The notes below the pieces were generated by a model. That model was not told the origin of the DNA. It worked only from the letters and a program-made list of their open reading frames with translations, and ran no database searches. This document shows, one piece after another, positions 1 through 11,479 of a stretch of DNA of 64,000 nt. Every line of letters starts with the position of its first letter. Within the stretch, counting starts at the first letter, position 1. This DNA comes from Drosophila pseudoobscura (lineage: Eukaryota > Arthropoda > Insecta > Diptera > Drosophilidae): assembly GCF_009870125.1 (NCBI RefSeq), contig NC_046683.1:17059001-17123000 (forward strand). Reading direction: 5' to 3'. The translations under genes were made by a program, and so were the position numbers.

Positions 1-1667
1 CAAAAAACACTCCGCTTAACTCCAGGCTCACCTTCCAGTGCTGCCTAAACTCCTTCTACCACCCCCGCACCCCCGAACATTGTTTTTGCAATTTTAAAAT
101 ATGACGCACACACACACACAGTATGTATAAGAAACTCTCGCAAATTCCCGTTTGAGCCGGGACGATTGCTTTGGAGCCAAGGTGTATTTCAATAGGGTGC
201 CGCTCGCCTTAAGTGCAGGTGTGGCGGTGATTTTCGATCATACCCGCTCTCTTAGAGATCGCACTGACCAACAAGAGTGGGCTAGTGGGCTCTCTAGGGC
301 TACACCCTAAACTCTGTAAACGGGCACACCTTGCTTTGTAGGTTTTTTCTCTTGTCCTCCCCGTTCATGTTGCCTACTTTTTTGGCGCGTGAGTGATACC
401 CACTCCCACTCCCACTCTGTCTGTGTATCTCTCTCCCTCTCTCTCTTTGTGGCGGCCTCTCCTCGCTTGGCACAAATTTTTCAGCTTGTGCTGCTGCTGC
501 TGTTATTGTTGTTGTCGGAGATGGAGACGATGTCGGCTTATTGGCATTTGACAGCGGCCTGGCAACGGCGGGACGTCCTTAGAGAGGTCCTTTGAGCAGG
601 CTCAATGACGGGCTATGAAGGGTGGGCAGGGCCGGGGGTGTGCAGCAAGGCAACGAAATGTGGGAGGAGAGCAGCAATTCGTACAGTGGGAGATCACCTG
701 GAACTAGAGTTGTCATCCGTGGGACATGCATGTCATCGATACTCATCGATAGTTGCCATTGGTGTCTGGCCAGGTGGGTAATTATCGAACAATGATGACC
801 GGCAGAAACGGTACTGCTTACAATGTAAAATAGTTAATTAATATCGAAGCTAAATATTCCACTGGCAGAACGAGTGCAATATCTTTTCCATCAACAAGCA
901 GTTACCTGAGGAGTCGTATCGTTCGTCTGTCTGCAATGCGTCATTGGAGCGCCCTTCCCTACCCAGGGAGGGAACCCCAAACCCAGACACAACACTTTGC
1001 TGCAATGCCCAACCCCCCCAGGCACTCTTTTCGATTCCATTCGGGGGGTGGGGTGGGGGGTAGAACTGCTTGCCTGACTCGGTGTTGTCATTTTGCTTTA
1101 CCAATTGGTTGCGTCTCCTTTTTGTGATGTTTGCTCAAATGGTTTCGTGTAGTATTTTTGGCTGCGGCCGCCCGCAGTACCCCCGATCCCTCCTTCAGCA
1201 CCACCCCCAGCCTATAGGGACAGGCAGTCCCAAGTCAAGACAGTGACAGGAGCCAGACCAGAGAGAGAGAGAGAGAGGAGTGCTAGAGGCATTGCTCGTG
1301 CTCGTGCTCGTGCTTCGCTCTGTTATTGATATGCATTTGGAGCTAGGGAACCCAAAAATAGACGCAAGAACCCAAAAAAAGAAACTATTTTTCAAACTAT
1401 TTACGGGTGGAACGGACACGTACGTCAGGCGTCAGGTACGTCAAATGCCAGGAGGCTACGGAAGCGGAAATTGAACGGCTAAAACAGAAGAAAGGGCAAT
1501 AGAAAAAGGCAAGTCCCCCCGCAAGCGTTAAATAGATTTCCTGGGATTTTGCTTTTTCCTGCTAGTCACCAATTAGGATGCACTAAAGCTCTTCATGGCA
1601 GAATGATGTTTGTTTCTAGATTTATAAGGGGCGAACCACTAAACCACCATTAAAGCTTCCGCCTGGG
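1..1667. other. Intergenic, no gene recognised
   Basis: No convincing exon was found. The stretch holds short simple repeats (CA near 109-120, CCCACT near 399-416, CT near 426-446, GA near 1261-1277) and a paired DRE-like motif listed separately. The short ORFs here are driven by low-complexity sequence. Confidence 0.5.
734..752. promoter_or_regulatory. Paired DRE-like motif
   Basis: Two ATCGATA-type cores sit ten bases apart (CATCGATACTCATCGATAG). DRE (TATCGATA) is a common core-promoter element of broadly expressed Drosophila genes, bound by DREF. No transcript start or adjoining ORF could be assigned, so it may be an enhancer-like site or chance. Confidence 0.3.
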
Positions 1668-1673
1668 ACTCAC

Positions 1674-1743
1674 CATCGTTTGTCGTCTGATGCCTCGACT
1701 GTTGCTGGTCGCTGTGCTCCTTGTCCTTGACGCCCTTCTGCAT
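1674..1743 (-). CDS. Possible first coding exon of a leftward gene
   Basis: Read on the minus strand, an ATG at 1743 opens 23 codons of a Lys/Gln/His/Asp-rich peptide starting MQKGVKDKEHSDQQQ. It runs without a stop into a consensus donor (GATG|gtgagt, donor at 1673). The composition is that of a disordered host N terminus, unlike the AT-rich surroundings. The rest of the gene would lie to the left, in or beyond this window, and no matching acceptor exon was identified. The product is not recognised. It could also be a chance ATG in front of a GT; the good donor and coding-like codon use are the only support. Confidence 0.3.
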
Positions 1744-2035
1744 CCTTGAGCTCTGATCTATGATTACCCGCTAACAGATCCTTTAATTGCTTATTGCTAT
1801 CACTTGGTTATTTTGAGAGAACTTAATATTTTATGTTTGTATTTTATGAATTGTGGGAGAGTGAAACTTTTGAAAAAACGTTTTACTAGGAATCAGAATT
1901 GTGAATATTTTGGGGATATGTTGTGCGTGTCTAAGGCCGAACAGTACTGGCCTGCTAGTCGAATCGAATGAAACAGATTTGAATGATTTAAATGATATTT
2001 CACTCGGCACACTATCTTGCCTGATTCCCTCTCTG

Positions 2036-2040
<5 letters not shown>

Positions 2041-2067
<27 letters not shown>

Positions 2068-2068
2068 C
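2041..2068. repeat. (CT)n microsatellite
   Basis: A near-perfect CT run of about 28 bases. CT/GAGA tracts are frequent near fly promoters and can bind GAGA factor, but no promoter is shown here. Confidence 0.8.
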
Positions 2069-2580
2069 GTGTTTGAGCGCTCCTACGCGTCGTCCTCCGG
2101 TGGCGAGTGAATGAACGGCCACCAATGCCGGATACCGGATTACTGGCTACCGGATGCCGCTTGGCAGCCGGAAAAAGCGGCCCCAAACACTTCGTGACAA
2201 TGCGCTCGGGGGCTGGGCCTGAGCGGGGCTGGCAAACAAATCAAAGCGAATTAGTTGCATTAGTGGCAGCTATCAGCAGCAGCAGCAGCAGCCGAGCCGA
2301 CTGGGGCAGGAGGATGCCCGGCTGCCGTCGATGCCAATGTGTTGTCCCAGTCCCATTTCCACTGCCGATTCCCAGTTCTAGTCCCCAGTCCCCAGTCCCC
2401 GGGGTGCCAACTTGGGCTTGGCGTGCCAGTGCCAGCGCCTCCAATAATGCACATGCGAGTGTAGTCCATGGAAAACAGGGTGCTGAATGGAGGCATCAAA
2501 TCATTTATCGATTGCCTTGATCTTGCGATCCAAAAGAATTTGAAAAGATCACCTCTGGCTAGTGATGGCACACAGCACGC

Positions 2581-2590
2581 TCTCTCTCGA

Positions 2591-2628
<38 letters not shown>

Positions 2629-2631
2629 ACA
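2581..2631. repeat. Compound (CT)n(GT)n microsatellite
   Basis: A CT run passes directly into a GT run; it is a typical fly compound microsatellite. Confidence 0.8.
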
Positions 2632-3590
2632 CACTGATCCAGTGTTCACCCGTTGTGCGCTAGATAATCGCACAGTATGTATTGAGGCCCCCACCTCCCC
2701 TATCACTAGCCCCTTCCACTGCCCCTTCCACTGATTATGTGCCATTAAAACTGGCTGCCAATTGGCAAAAGGTTTTGTTCTCTCTCCTTGGGGCTCGGCT
2801 TATGCTCCATTTTTAGCAGTTTTTTGTGCTCCTGCTCTGTGCTGCATTTTCTGCACTTTGGCGCGGTTCAAAGTTCAATGCATTTGTCTTGCGACACGCA
2901 GACACGCGCAGCAGACCACCTGACAGGCGGCCCATGCCACACACCACACACACTTGCAACACGCGCTCTCAGATATTGTCGAAAAGAATTCTAAACGCAA
3001 CTTTCTCGTACGTGTGCCAGCATTGCTTTGATGGTTTGAGGCTTTTGGGCTTTGAGGTTTGGGGCTTGGGGCTTGGGGCTTGGGAGCGTGTGTTCGTTCC
3101 CCCTGTCAGGCGGCCGTCAACAAACCAGGAGAAATGAAATATGCGCGAGTGGTTCGCAACCGTATGAACTTTGAACTTAATGCAGAGTTTTCCCACCTCA
3201 TGCATGCATGCATGCCGGAGAGGGGGAGGGAGAACGAGACCGAGAAGGAGGCGTGTTCGTTGCGTGTTTTAAACTTTTGGGTAGCCTCGGAAAAGTAAAT
3301 TTGCATACGGTGGGTTTTTCGGTGGCTAGTCGCTGGTTCGAGGATGGAGAGCTTTCAATTTTTGTTGCTCGCCAAATGCCAAAAGTGCGTCGTCCATGAA
3401 TGGCGATGACGGTGTAAAGGTGTGTTGAGAGAAAAGCCAGACCTCTCGCTTCCATCAATGAGGATGGGACGATGCAAAAGACTCGCTTCATCCATTCGTT
3501 TGCCTGTAGTGGTTGAAATGTAAGGGGAATTCCATAGCATAGACCCCATCATCTGGGGTCCCCTCATCTCTGACAGAGTCCCTCGGCCTT

Positions 3591-3619
3591 TTTATATTCA
3601 TTGACGGGCTACGTCAGTT
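3591..3619 (+). promoter_or_regulatory. Nadsyn: Candidate Nadsyn core promoter (TATA plus Inr)
   Basis: A TATA-like TTTATATT at 3591-3598 is followed by an initiator match TCAGTT at 3614-3619, giving roughly 24 bases from TATA to the initiator A. This would give a 5' leader of about 400 bases before the Nadsyn ATG. The spacing is slightly short for the class, so the call is tentative. Confidence 0.35.
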
Positions 3620-4013
3620 GGTGGGCTGCACCTCTCCTGCCCTGCCTGCCCTGCCCTGCCTGTCCTGCCACTTTTTTGCTCCATTTGTTTGATCAATACA
3701 GACCCAGATATACCCACAACAAAACAAACACCAACAATAGGGCCCAAAGAGAACCGCAACACAGAACCAAGAGCTGAGAGACTCGAAGAAGTCGCTGCAT
3801 CGCGCGCGGCAATCAAATTAATTGCAACTCCATTGTCCATTAAGCCTCTAAAGACCTCCCTCCGTTTTCGTATCCATTTTTCAGTTGATAACTGCCGATT
3901 TTTTTGAACTGACAATAAAAGAAACCTAAGCGCAAAAAGGAGCAATAAGAGCCAACAGCGAAACAATCAGGAGAACACACAAAACTTAATACAAAATACA
4001 AATACAAATAAAA

Positions 4014-6746
4014 ATGGGACGCAAAATAACCGTGGCAGTGTCCACACTGAATCAATGGGCCTTGGACTTTGAGGGCAATTTGGCAAGGATACTGCAATCC
4101 ATATTGGAGGCCAAGGATATGGGCGCTAGCTATCGCACTGGACCCGAGCTGGAGGTTAGGTAAGTTCCCTTCAAGAAATGTAATTTCCTCGCCATTCGGA
4201 AGCCAGCAATTAGAGCGCTACTATATCGTCTGACTGCCACAGGGACCGAATGGGAGCGACCGAGGAGTGCTGTTCCATGACGCGCGAGATGTGTAAAGAC
4301 TATTTTTAGCGCACCGGTTTTTTCGCCAAGCAAAGCTTCATCTCAAGAACATATGTATGCTTTTATTGTTTTCCCCCCAAAACTACAGCGGCTACAGCTG
4401 CGAGGATCACTTTCGAGAGCCGGACACGTATCTGCACTCATGGGAGGTGCTGCTGGAGATCATGATGTCGCCCATTTGGTAAGTAGAAGCAACGTAGTAG
4501 AAGGATTACTGATCCCCAAGTTCTGATCCTGCTAATTTTCACAGCGAAAACATGCTGGTGGATGTGGGTATGCCGGTGATGCATCGCAATGTGGCCTACA
4601 ACTGTCGCGTGGCCTTCTTCAATCGCCAGCTACTGCTGATCCGGCCCAAAATGGCCATGTGCGACGATGGCAACTATCGGGAGTCACGATGGTTCACCGC
4701 CTGGACCAAGTCGATGCAAACGGAGGAGTTCCTGCTGCCGCGCATGATATCGCAGCATACGGGTCAGCAGACGGTGCCGTTTGGCGATGCAGTGATCGCC
4801 ACGCGTGACACCTGCCTTGGCTATGAGATCTGCGAGGAGCTGTGGAACGTACGGAGCAAGCACATCGAAATGTCGCTGGCCGGCGTGGAGGTGATTGTCA
4901 ATGGATCCGGGAGCTACATGGAGCTGCGCAAGGCCCACATCACCTCGGATCTTATACGGAATGCCAGCTTCAAGGCGGGTGGGGCCTATCTGTTCAGCAA
5001 CCTGCGCGGATGCGACGGCCAGAGGGTGTACTTTAATGGCTGTTCGGCGATTGCCCTGAATGGAGAGCTCCTCGCCAGGGGCCAGCAGTTCGCCCTGCAG
5101 GACGTGGAGGTTACCCTGGCCACGATTGACCTGGAGGAGATACGGGCGTATCGAGTGAGCCTGCGCTCGCGTTGCACAGCAGCTGCCAGTGCGGCCAACT
5201 ATCCACGGATCCACTGCGACTTTGAGATGTCCACGCACAGTGACATCTTCAAGACATCAACGCCGCCGCTGCACTGGCCCAGCCACACGCCCGAGGAGGA
5301 GATCGCCTTGGGTCCGGCCTGCTGGCTCTGGGACTATCTGCGTCGCTCCGGACAGGGCGGGTTCTTTCTGCCGCTCAGCGGAGGCATCGACTCGAGCAGC
5401 TCGGCCACCATTGTGCACTCCATGTGCCGCCAGATCGTTCAGGCCGTGCAGCTGGGCGATGCCCAGGTGTTGCATGACATCCGGAAGATCCTAGCTGACA
5501 CGGAGTATACGCCCGACAATGCGGCCACGCTGTGCAACCGCCTGCTGGTCACCTGCTACATGGGCAGCGTCAATAGCAGCAAGGAGACTCGACGACGGGC
5601 CGCGCAGCTGGCGAACCAGCTCGGTAGCTATCACATCGAGATCAGCATCGACCTGGCGGTGAATGCCCTGCTGGGCATCTTCAATGCCGTCACCGGACTG
5701 ACTCCTCGCTTCCGAACCCAGGGCGGCTGTGCCCGCCAGAATTTGGCCCTGCAGAACATCCAATCACGCTTGCGCATGGTCCTGGCGTACATTTTCGCCC
5801 AGCTTATGCTGTGGGTGAGGAATCGACCGGGTGGACTGCTTGTCCTGGGCTCGGCGAATGTGGATGAATCGCTGCGGGGATATCTGACAAAGTATGACTG
5901 CTCTTCGGCGGACATTAATCCCATTGGCGGGATATCCAAGACGGATCTGCGGCGATTTCTGATCTACGCCAAAGAGAAGTATAACATCTTTATCTCTGTT
6001 ATCTGTTTGATTGGGATCTCTAATGGTGATCTCCCGTTTTGGATAGGTACAATCTGCCCGTTCTGGAGTCTATTATCGAGGCACCGCCCACCGCTGAGCT
6101 GGAGCCGCTGCAGGAGAACGGGGAACTGCAGCAGACCGATGAGCAGGACATGGGCATGACCTATGATGAGCTGAGCGAGTATGGGCGCCTGCGCAAGCAG
6201 TCCTTCTGTGGGCCATACAGCATGTTCTGCCGTCTGGTGGCCACGTGGAAGGGCGACCTTAGTCCCAAGGAGGTGGCCGACAAGGTGAAGCATTTCTTTC
6301 GCTGCTATGCCATCAATCGGCACAAGATGACGGTGCTGACGCCATCGGTGCACGCCGAGAGCTACAGTCCCGACGATAATCGCTTCGATCATCGGCCGTT
6401 CCTGTATCGGCCCAACTGGAGCTGGCAGTTCAAGGCCATTGACGATGAGGTGGACAAGCTGCAGCCCATCTATACGCCCTCATCGATGCGACCCAGCAGC
6501 GAGGATCTGCTGCTGTCCACGCAGCGTTCCTCGCGCCTCGATGACTCGAAGCACTCGTCGCCGCTCTCGTCGGCCTCGGGCTCTGCCTCCCTGGATGTGG
6601 GCATTTCGACGGCGGCCGTGCCCCTGGCAGCTGCTGCCGCTGCCGCCGCTGCTGCACCCGGCCTGGCCAAAAAGCCCAGCGGCTACTCCAAGGTGCACGT
6701 GAATGTCCTAGGAAAGATCAAGGACCGCACTGGAATACCTGTCTAG
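4014..6746 (+). CDS. Nadsyn: Glutamine-dependent NAD+ synthetase
   Basis: Catalyses the last step of NAD+ synthesis: ATP-dependent amidation of nicotinic acid adenine dinucleotide using ammonia released from glutamine, in the cytosol. Four exons join in frame: 4014-4159, 4389-4478, 4545-5978 and 6047-6746, giving 789 residues, close to the usual animal length. The N-terminal nitrilase-like glutaminase half carries the nucleophile cysteine at about residue 175 (context YEICEELW). The synthetase half has the ATP-binding PP-loop SGGIDSS near residues 356-362, then a [17 protein letters not shown] stretch. The C-terminal tail has a Ser-rich segment and an alanine run. The last intron is needed because the exon-3 frame otherwise runs into non-homologous sequence; GAA|gt...ag|GTAC restores KEKYNLPVLE. 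The ATG lies just after an A-rich leader and begins the usual [19 protein letters not shown]. It appears intact. Confidence 0.95.
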
Positions 6747-8502
6747 GCATAAGCATCGATAAAACGCACTGTTGGAATTCTTGTTTGTTTTTTTTTATAC
6801 ATATACATTTATATATATACAAGAATTATATGTAGGATTAGCCATAGCCTCCGCCTATTCCGAAATTTAAATCTTGTTCAGATCTTTATAGAAAAAATCG
6901 TACTCTAAAGCCTTTGTAGCATCATTTTTCCAGTTGGCCTTATCTTAAACAAAAAATGACTTATTCCTAATTATATATACATACATGCATATATGCCCAA
7001 TGCTAAGAAAACTAGTCAACGCCAAAACAAACAAACAAAACTTGCCCTCAGACCCACTTTTTCTGATAGATATTTTATTGCGGTTTTTTTTTTTGTCAAA
7101 ATTTTCAAATTAAAAGCTCAGCAAAGTAAGAATAAATTAGGATATTTTTGTTATATTTTTTATTAGCTCTCGGCACTTGTATTGGTCGTCGTTTAAGGTA
7201 TTTTTTTTTTATAAATATCTATGGATAAACGGCTAAGCTGCATTCGTTCTTAAAAACCTCCCAAAAGTGGAATGAAAAAAGCAAAACAATTTCTTTTTAA
7301 TTACTTAAAATAAAATCCTAACTTGTTAAAAAACGTTGAGGGCCCAAGTCTATCAGAAAATGTCGGTTTAATGCCAGAAAAAAACACCAAGACGGATTTT
7401 GTTGACTAGTTTTGAAACGGAGCAAAATTTGTACAATCTTTTGTCATCGACTATTAGCCCATCTGTAGTCCTCACCCCGTGACCCCTGTTTCATGTGTGA
7501 TTTTTGATAGCAGTTTTTTATTTAAGCACTTTTTTGGGGCTTTAAAACAAATCAAATTTTAAGTTGTTCGCTTCTGTACAGTGCGTTTCAGAGCCATAAG
7601 TGCTAAGAATTTGTAGGAATTGATGTAGGTTAATTTTAATATTGAAAAAAATACAGAATCGAAGCATAACTTATTCGCAAAATGCACTCTAAATGAAGAA
7701 TCCTTCAATGTCTTAGTCTATATCTAGTTGAAAGCAATAACTGAACCTTTTGGAGGCCTAATCATAATTGTTTACACGATCTTTTCGATTGTATTTACTG
7801 CCCTTTTGGATAACTAACCTAAACTGTGAGCTATTCGATAGAATAGTATATAAGCCAGTGGATTGGATAACCCATTATATACGGGTACTAGTAGACCCCC
7901 ATCCAAAGCCTCAGTCTCTGAAACGCACTGCCAGAAATTGTTATCTCTCGTAGAGCGCGCACATTCTACATACAATATTAAACCAGTTTAGAGTCAATTA
8001 CATTCTAGGAATCACTCGTAGCTCGTGCAAGTTTTGTTTTGTTTCTAATCTGCGGCAACCACCTGACATCTGTCTTATCAGCTTATCAGACACCCCCTCG
8101 ACCGTAAACAGCGCTCGGATCATAACCGAGAAGAAAAAGACAGAAAAATACGGCTATTGTAAGAGAGGAGCCCCGCAGGTGTTTGCAATATAATGATACG
8201 AGTATCGTAGCTGGCAACAGAGAAAGAACAGCTGCTGCCTTTGATTGGACAATGTCTCCCCTATGAGATCCAAAATTTATTTAGTTTTTTAGATAATTAT
8301 ATATGCTATACAAACATATATGTATTCTATTATATAGAAACTGATACTTATACACACCTAGAGACTTTGTGCACGTGGCATCGCCAATTCGAACACTGTT
8401 ATGGAACACTCGCATCAATTTATTCACTGATTGTACATTTATCAAGGAAATATATACACCAGACATTTTTGTAGTTTGATATTGCCCCACGCGTGTTGTT
8501 TT
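6747..8502. other. Nadsyn 3' flank and AT-rich intergenic sequence
   Basis: AT-rich with poly-T and ATAT tracts. No exon, RNA gene or mobile element was recognised. Part is presumably the Nadsyn 3' UTR, though no strong AATAAA could be tied to it. Confidence 0.5.
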
Positions 8503-8860
8503 CTAGGACTGCTGCTGCTCCAGTTCCTCCTCAACCTTGCATAATGGCGTGCCGTCATTGTCCGCTTGGGGCAGGAAAGCCGTATAAGAAATTATTGTGT
8601 TGATCAGTTGATCCAGGCCAGAGTCAACCCGAATTCGCCATCGATGCCAGGCGCCCAAGGCAAGATCAAAGCGCGTTGCTTCAGACGCTCGAGGACTATG
8701 TGCGCTGCCTCTTGGTCCATCATAAAGTTGAATTCCGCGCTCTTGGCGACGTTTTCCTTGCCCAGGCCATTCAGGTCATGGAAGTAGGAGTTGGGCGTTC
8801 AGTGTGCCATCGTCCACACTGGTGTTGCTCTGGACACAGGTGACGGCTGCCATCATCATT
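8503..8860 (-). pseudogene. Nucleoside hydrolase remnant (internally deleted)
   Basis: Minus-strand pieces match the intact nucleoside hydrolase gene at 10214-11350 in order. The C-terminal part around GFLPQAD (plus strand TCCGCTTGGGGCAGGAAAGC) comes first, then a block matching the region around the GEFGLTLD and EFNFMMDQEAAH motifs (about 8620-8760), then a piece of the first exon around VTCVQSNTSVDDGTLN (about 8796-8858). Large stretches between these blocks are missing and the frames do not connect. This is a dead tandem paralogue, diverged enough to be older than the array copies further right. Confidence 0.8.
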
Positions 8861-9395
8861 TGAATCATTGTCAGCAATTGTATCCACTTCCTCCGGAGGA
8901 GAGACCCTCGCGATCCCACTTTACTATATCTGAATAGGTATACAAGGAACAAATTCATTAATGCACTGAATAAACGCCCAATCGAATACAATTTCAGGCT
9001 TTATGCAGACAAACTAAGTCACGAAAGTCGCATATTTTGTGCCCCATCAGCAGTGCGTAGTTCGACAAAGCAAACAGAGCACACACACCACACAGACAAT
9101 CTGTACATGGAGGCCACAATGCTTGAACTAATTCCGATTGTTGATCTTACAAATGCAATAGGTACTCTTCCCCCACAGCCTGAAATATTCATTATCTTGT
9201 ACCTAAATTCCCTGCGCATAGATATAATAGCTGGATATTGTTAGCTTTGTAACAAAAATACAGAGATAGAGTATTAGGGATGCTATCTTTGCATAAAGGA
9301 TGTCTCCTTATGAGATACAAAATTTATTTACATTTTTAAGGATTTTAAATTATTCAATATAGAATATACGTAGATAGAAACTTATATAGAATACT
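8861..9395. other. Intergenic, nothing recognised
   Basis: Sequence between the nucleoside hydrolase remnant and the Tc1-like remnant. Two overlapping short ORFs on opposite strands (about 9019-9244) have no recognisable family features. Confidence 0.4.
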
Positions 9396-10095
9396 TACAG
9401 TGGCGAGTGGATGCATGTTCATCACTTTTCAGTTTAAACGCTTGTGAAATCTTTAAAAATGCATCAATCCTTGTGATTTTTTTTACATAGATTCTTTACT
9501 TTAGTGAGAATGAAAAAAAACAATAATTACAGTTCAAAGATATCCTTTTTCTTAAGAGATTTTAATTTATTCAAAAAAAGTGCATGTATCCACTCTTGCA
9601 AGTTTAAAATTAATTTACTTTAATAATTTTTTTTAAATATTTGTTCCAAAGGGACTGAGTTTTTATCACATTCCGAATAAGTTTCGGCATACTCCCGACT
9701 AAATTTAGTAGGTGCAAAGGGGTCATCCAATCCCTTTGGTTCAGACTCGTACTTTTCCAATTTTTTTTAAGCAGAGCCCAACGATTTGCAATTGTATTTA
9801 GATCTGGGCTATTGAGCAGGCCACTGGATTAAGTGAAAACTCGAATTATTGGGACGATTTTTCACGAATTTAGCCGTGTGCATCAGATAACCGTCTTGCT
9901 AGAGCGTGATCTCGGTTATGGGGTAGACACATTTGTCTATCAAATTTGACAAAATGGTTCCCAAAATATAAAGATTATGTTCTTTCTTCATTATTCCATC
10001 GATTTTAACCATTTGGAGAAAATTCCACCAAGGTGTAGACATTCAGGCTTCCTCTTCCATGCTTTTTTGTTTCCTTGACCTGATGCTTTTTCAGC
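9396..10095 (-). mobile_element. Tc1/mariner-like DNA transposon, decayed
   Basis: On the minus strand a Tc1-type transposase C-terminal half can be followed in pieces. There is a KHGRGSLNVYTLGG stretch (family: KHGGGSVMVWG), then QQDGYLMHTAKFVKNR-like residues once frames are allowed to shift (family: QQDNDPKHTSK), then WPAQ and SPDLNTIANRWALLKK (family: WPAQSPDLNPIENLW) near 9770-9830. A one-base frameshift separates WPAQ from SPDLN. At the left edge CAGTGGCGAGTGGATGCATG (9399 on) is inversely echoed near 9583-9608, so terminal repeat sequence is present at this end. The other terminus and the N-terminal DNA-binding half were not found. It is an old, inactive copy. Confidence 0.75.
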
Positions 10096-10213
10096 TTTCC
10101 GCTTCAATTTATTTACTGATGCAAACATACACACATAGATTCAAAACAAGGATTCAAATCTTTTTGGTAGTTAATTATCTCACGAGTTTTGTCTTTGGAC
10201 GGGGATTCCCTTT

Positions 10214-11350
10214 CTAGGATTGCTGCTGCTCATCCCTACACAATTTTTCCATATCAATGTCCGCTTGGGGCAGGAAACCCGTATAGGAAATGATTGTGCG
10301 GAAGGGCTCTGCATTGAGGCGCCGGATCACGCGAACATTCTTCGTCTTGCCATGGATGGCATCTACATATCTGCCCCTCAGATGATCTAGCACCATTTGA
10401 CCCCGGGTATGGACGCCGCACAGCTCCACGGTGGCATAGTACTCGCGCTCATCGGCGATCATCTGCTGAGGGAAGAGATAGGCGGCCGTGAGCAGGGCAT
10501 CGCAGCTGACCCACTTCTGAAAGCCCCGCGGCACCAACATGGCTCTCTCCACGCGGGTGAGGAGCTCAACAAACGGATGCTTGACCGCTCCCAGGACATT
10601 GAGTCGCCAGTCCAGAGTCAACCCGAATTCGCCATCGATGCAGGGCTCCCATGGCAAGATCAAAGCGGGTTGCTTCAGACACTCGAGGACAATGTGCGCT
10701 GCCTCCTGGTCCATCATGAAGTTGAACTCCGCGCTCTTGGTGACGTTTCCCTTGCCCAGGATGTTGCCGCCCATGATGTAGACGCCGCCCAGCTTGTCCA
10801 GAAACTTATCGCCATATAAATTAATGCAGCAGGCGAAGTTTGTGAGTGGGCCACACAGCAGAAAGTCCACTTTTCCCGGGTGCTGGCAGGCCAGGCGATA
10901 CATGGCATTCACCGCATGCTCCTCCGACCGTAGATCGTCGGCATTCACGGTTGGATAGTCGCCCACATCGCTGAGGCCATCCAGGCCATGGAAGTGGGAT
11001 TTAATTACCCAAGTCCGTGGCACAATCGGATCGGCGCACCCCTCAAAGACGGGCACCTATTCGATCGACAAAAAGAATGGAAAGTTGGAGACGAATGCCT
11101 TTATATGGATGGAAGTACTCACATCCAGCCTTTCCAATGTGGAGAGCACTCGGAAGGCGTTCAATGTGCCATTCTCTACACTGGTGTTGCCCTGGACACA
11201 GGTGACGGCTGCCACCTTGAAGCTCTTCCTCCCAGCGATGCGGAGGCCCTCTGCGCGCAGAAGCATTGCCAGGCCCCAGGCATCGTCCGTGCCGATGTCG
11301 CAGTCGTAGACCACAAAGCTATCGTAGTCAGACGCGCAGGTGTCGGCCAT
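10214..11350 (-). CDS. Inosine-uridine-type nucleoside hydrolase, intact
   Basis: Hydrolyses the N-glycosidic bond of nucleosides to free base and ribose (nucleoside salvage); substrate preference cannot be read from the sequence. Exon 1 is 11350-11123 and exon 2 is 11056-10214, joined by a 66-base GT-AG intron in phase 0, giving 356 residues. The Ca2+/ribose-binding signature DCDIGTDDAW lies at residues 16-25 (D16, D18, D22, D23). Downstream are GPLTN, IMGGN, an EFNFMMDQEAAH block and VHTRGQMVLDH, in family order. The frame is open upstream of the chosen ATG, but MADTC at 11350 places the Asp motif at the usual distance from the N terminus. An AATAAA (minus strand) lies near 10112. It resembles the gene at 13160-14385 in intron position and motifs, so they are tandem paralogues in opposite orientation. 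Confidence 0.9.
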
Positions 11351-11399
11351 GGTTATTCTGATGTCTGCAGTGAGCTCATCCTCTCTTTCCGCTTCGTTT

Positions 11400-11470
11400 T
11401 TGTTTTTTCCTTCTGTTTTGCTATCGCAATAACAGCTGACGGACCTATCGCCGTCTATTCGATAGGCCTT
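11400..11470 (-). promoter_or_regulatory. Possible promoter of the 10.2-11.4 kb hydrolase gene
   Basis: Just upstream of the ATG lie an E-box CAGCTG and two TATCG-type motifs (CCTATCGCC, ATTCGATAGG) resembling DRE half-sites. The position fits a short 5' leader, but no start site is defined. Confidence 0.3.
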
Positions 11471-11479
11471 ACACAAAAA

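Larger units (their letters stand above)
1744..3590. other. Intergenic upstream of Nadsyn, simple repeats
   Basis: No exon is supported. It contains CT microsatellites, a degenerate CCCAGT run (about 2360-2400) and a GGGGCTT tandem (about 3058-3085). Many short ORFs on both strands are products of these repeats. Confidence 0.5.

Noticed and set aside
389-2734. Short ORFs rich in Ser-Leu or Arg-Glu repeats
   Set aside because: They translate CT/GA microsatellites and have no splice or start context.
11351-11476. 42-codon upstream extension of the 10.2-11.4 kb hydrolase
   Set aside because: The extra residues are not hydrolase-like and overlap promoter-like motifs; MADTC fits the usual distance to the Asp signature.
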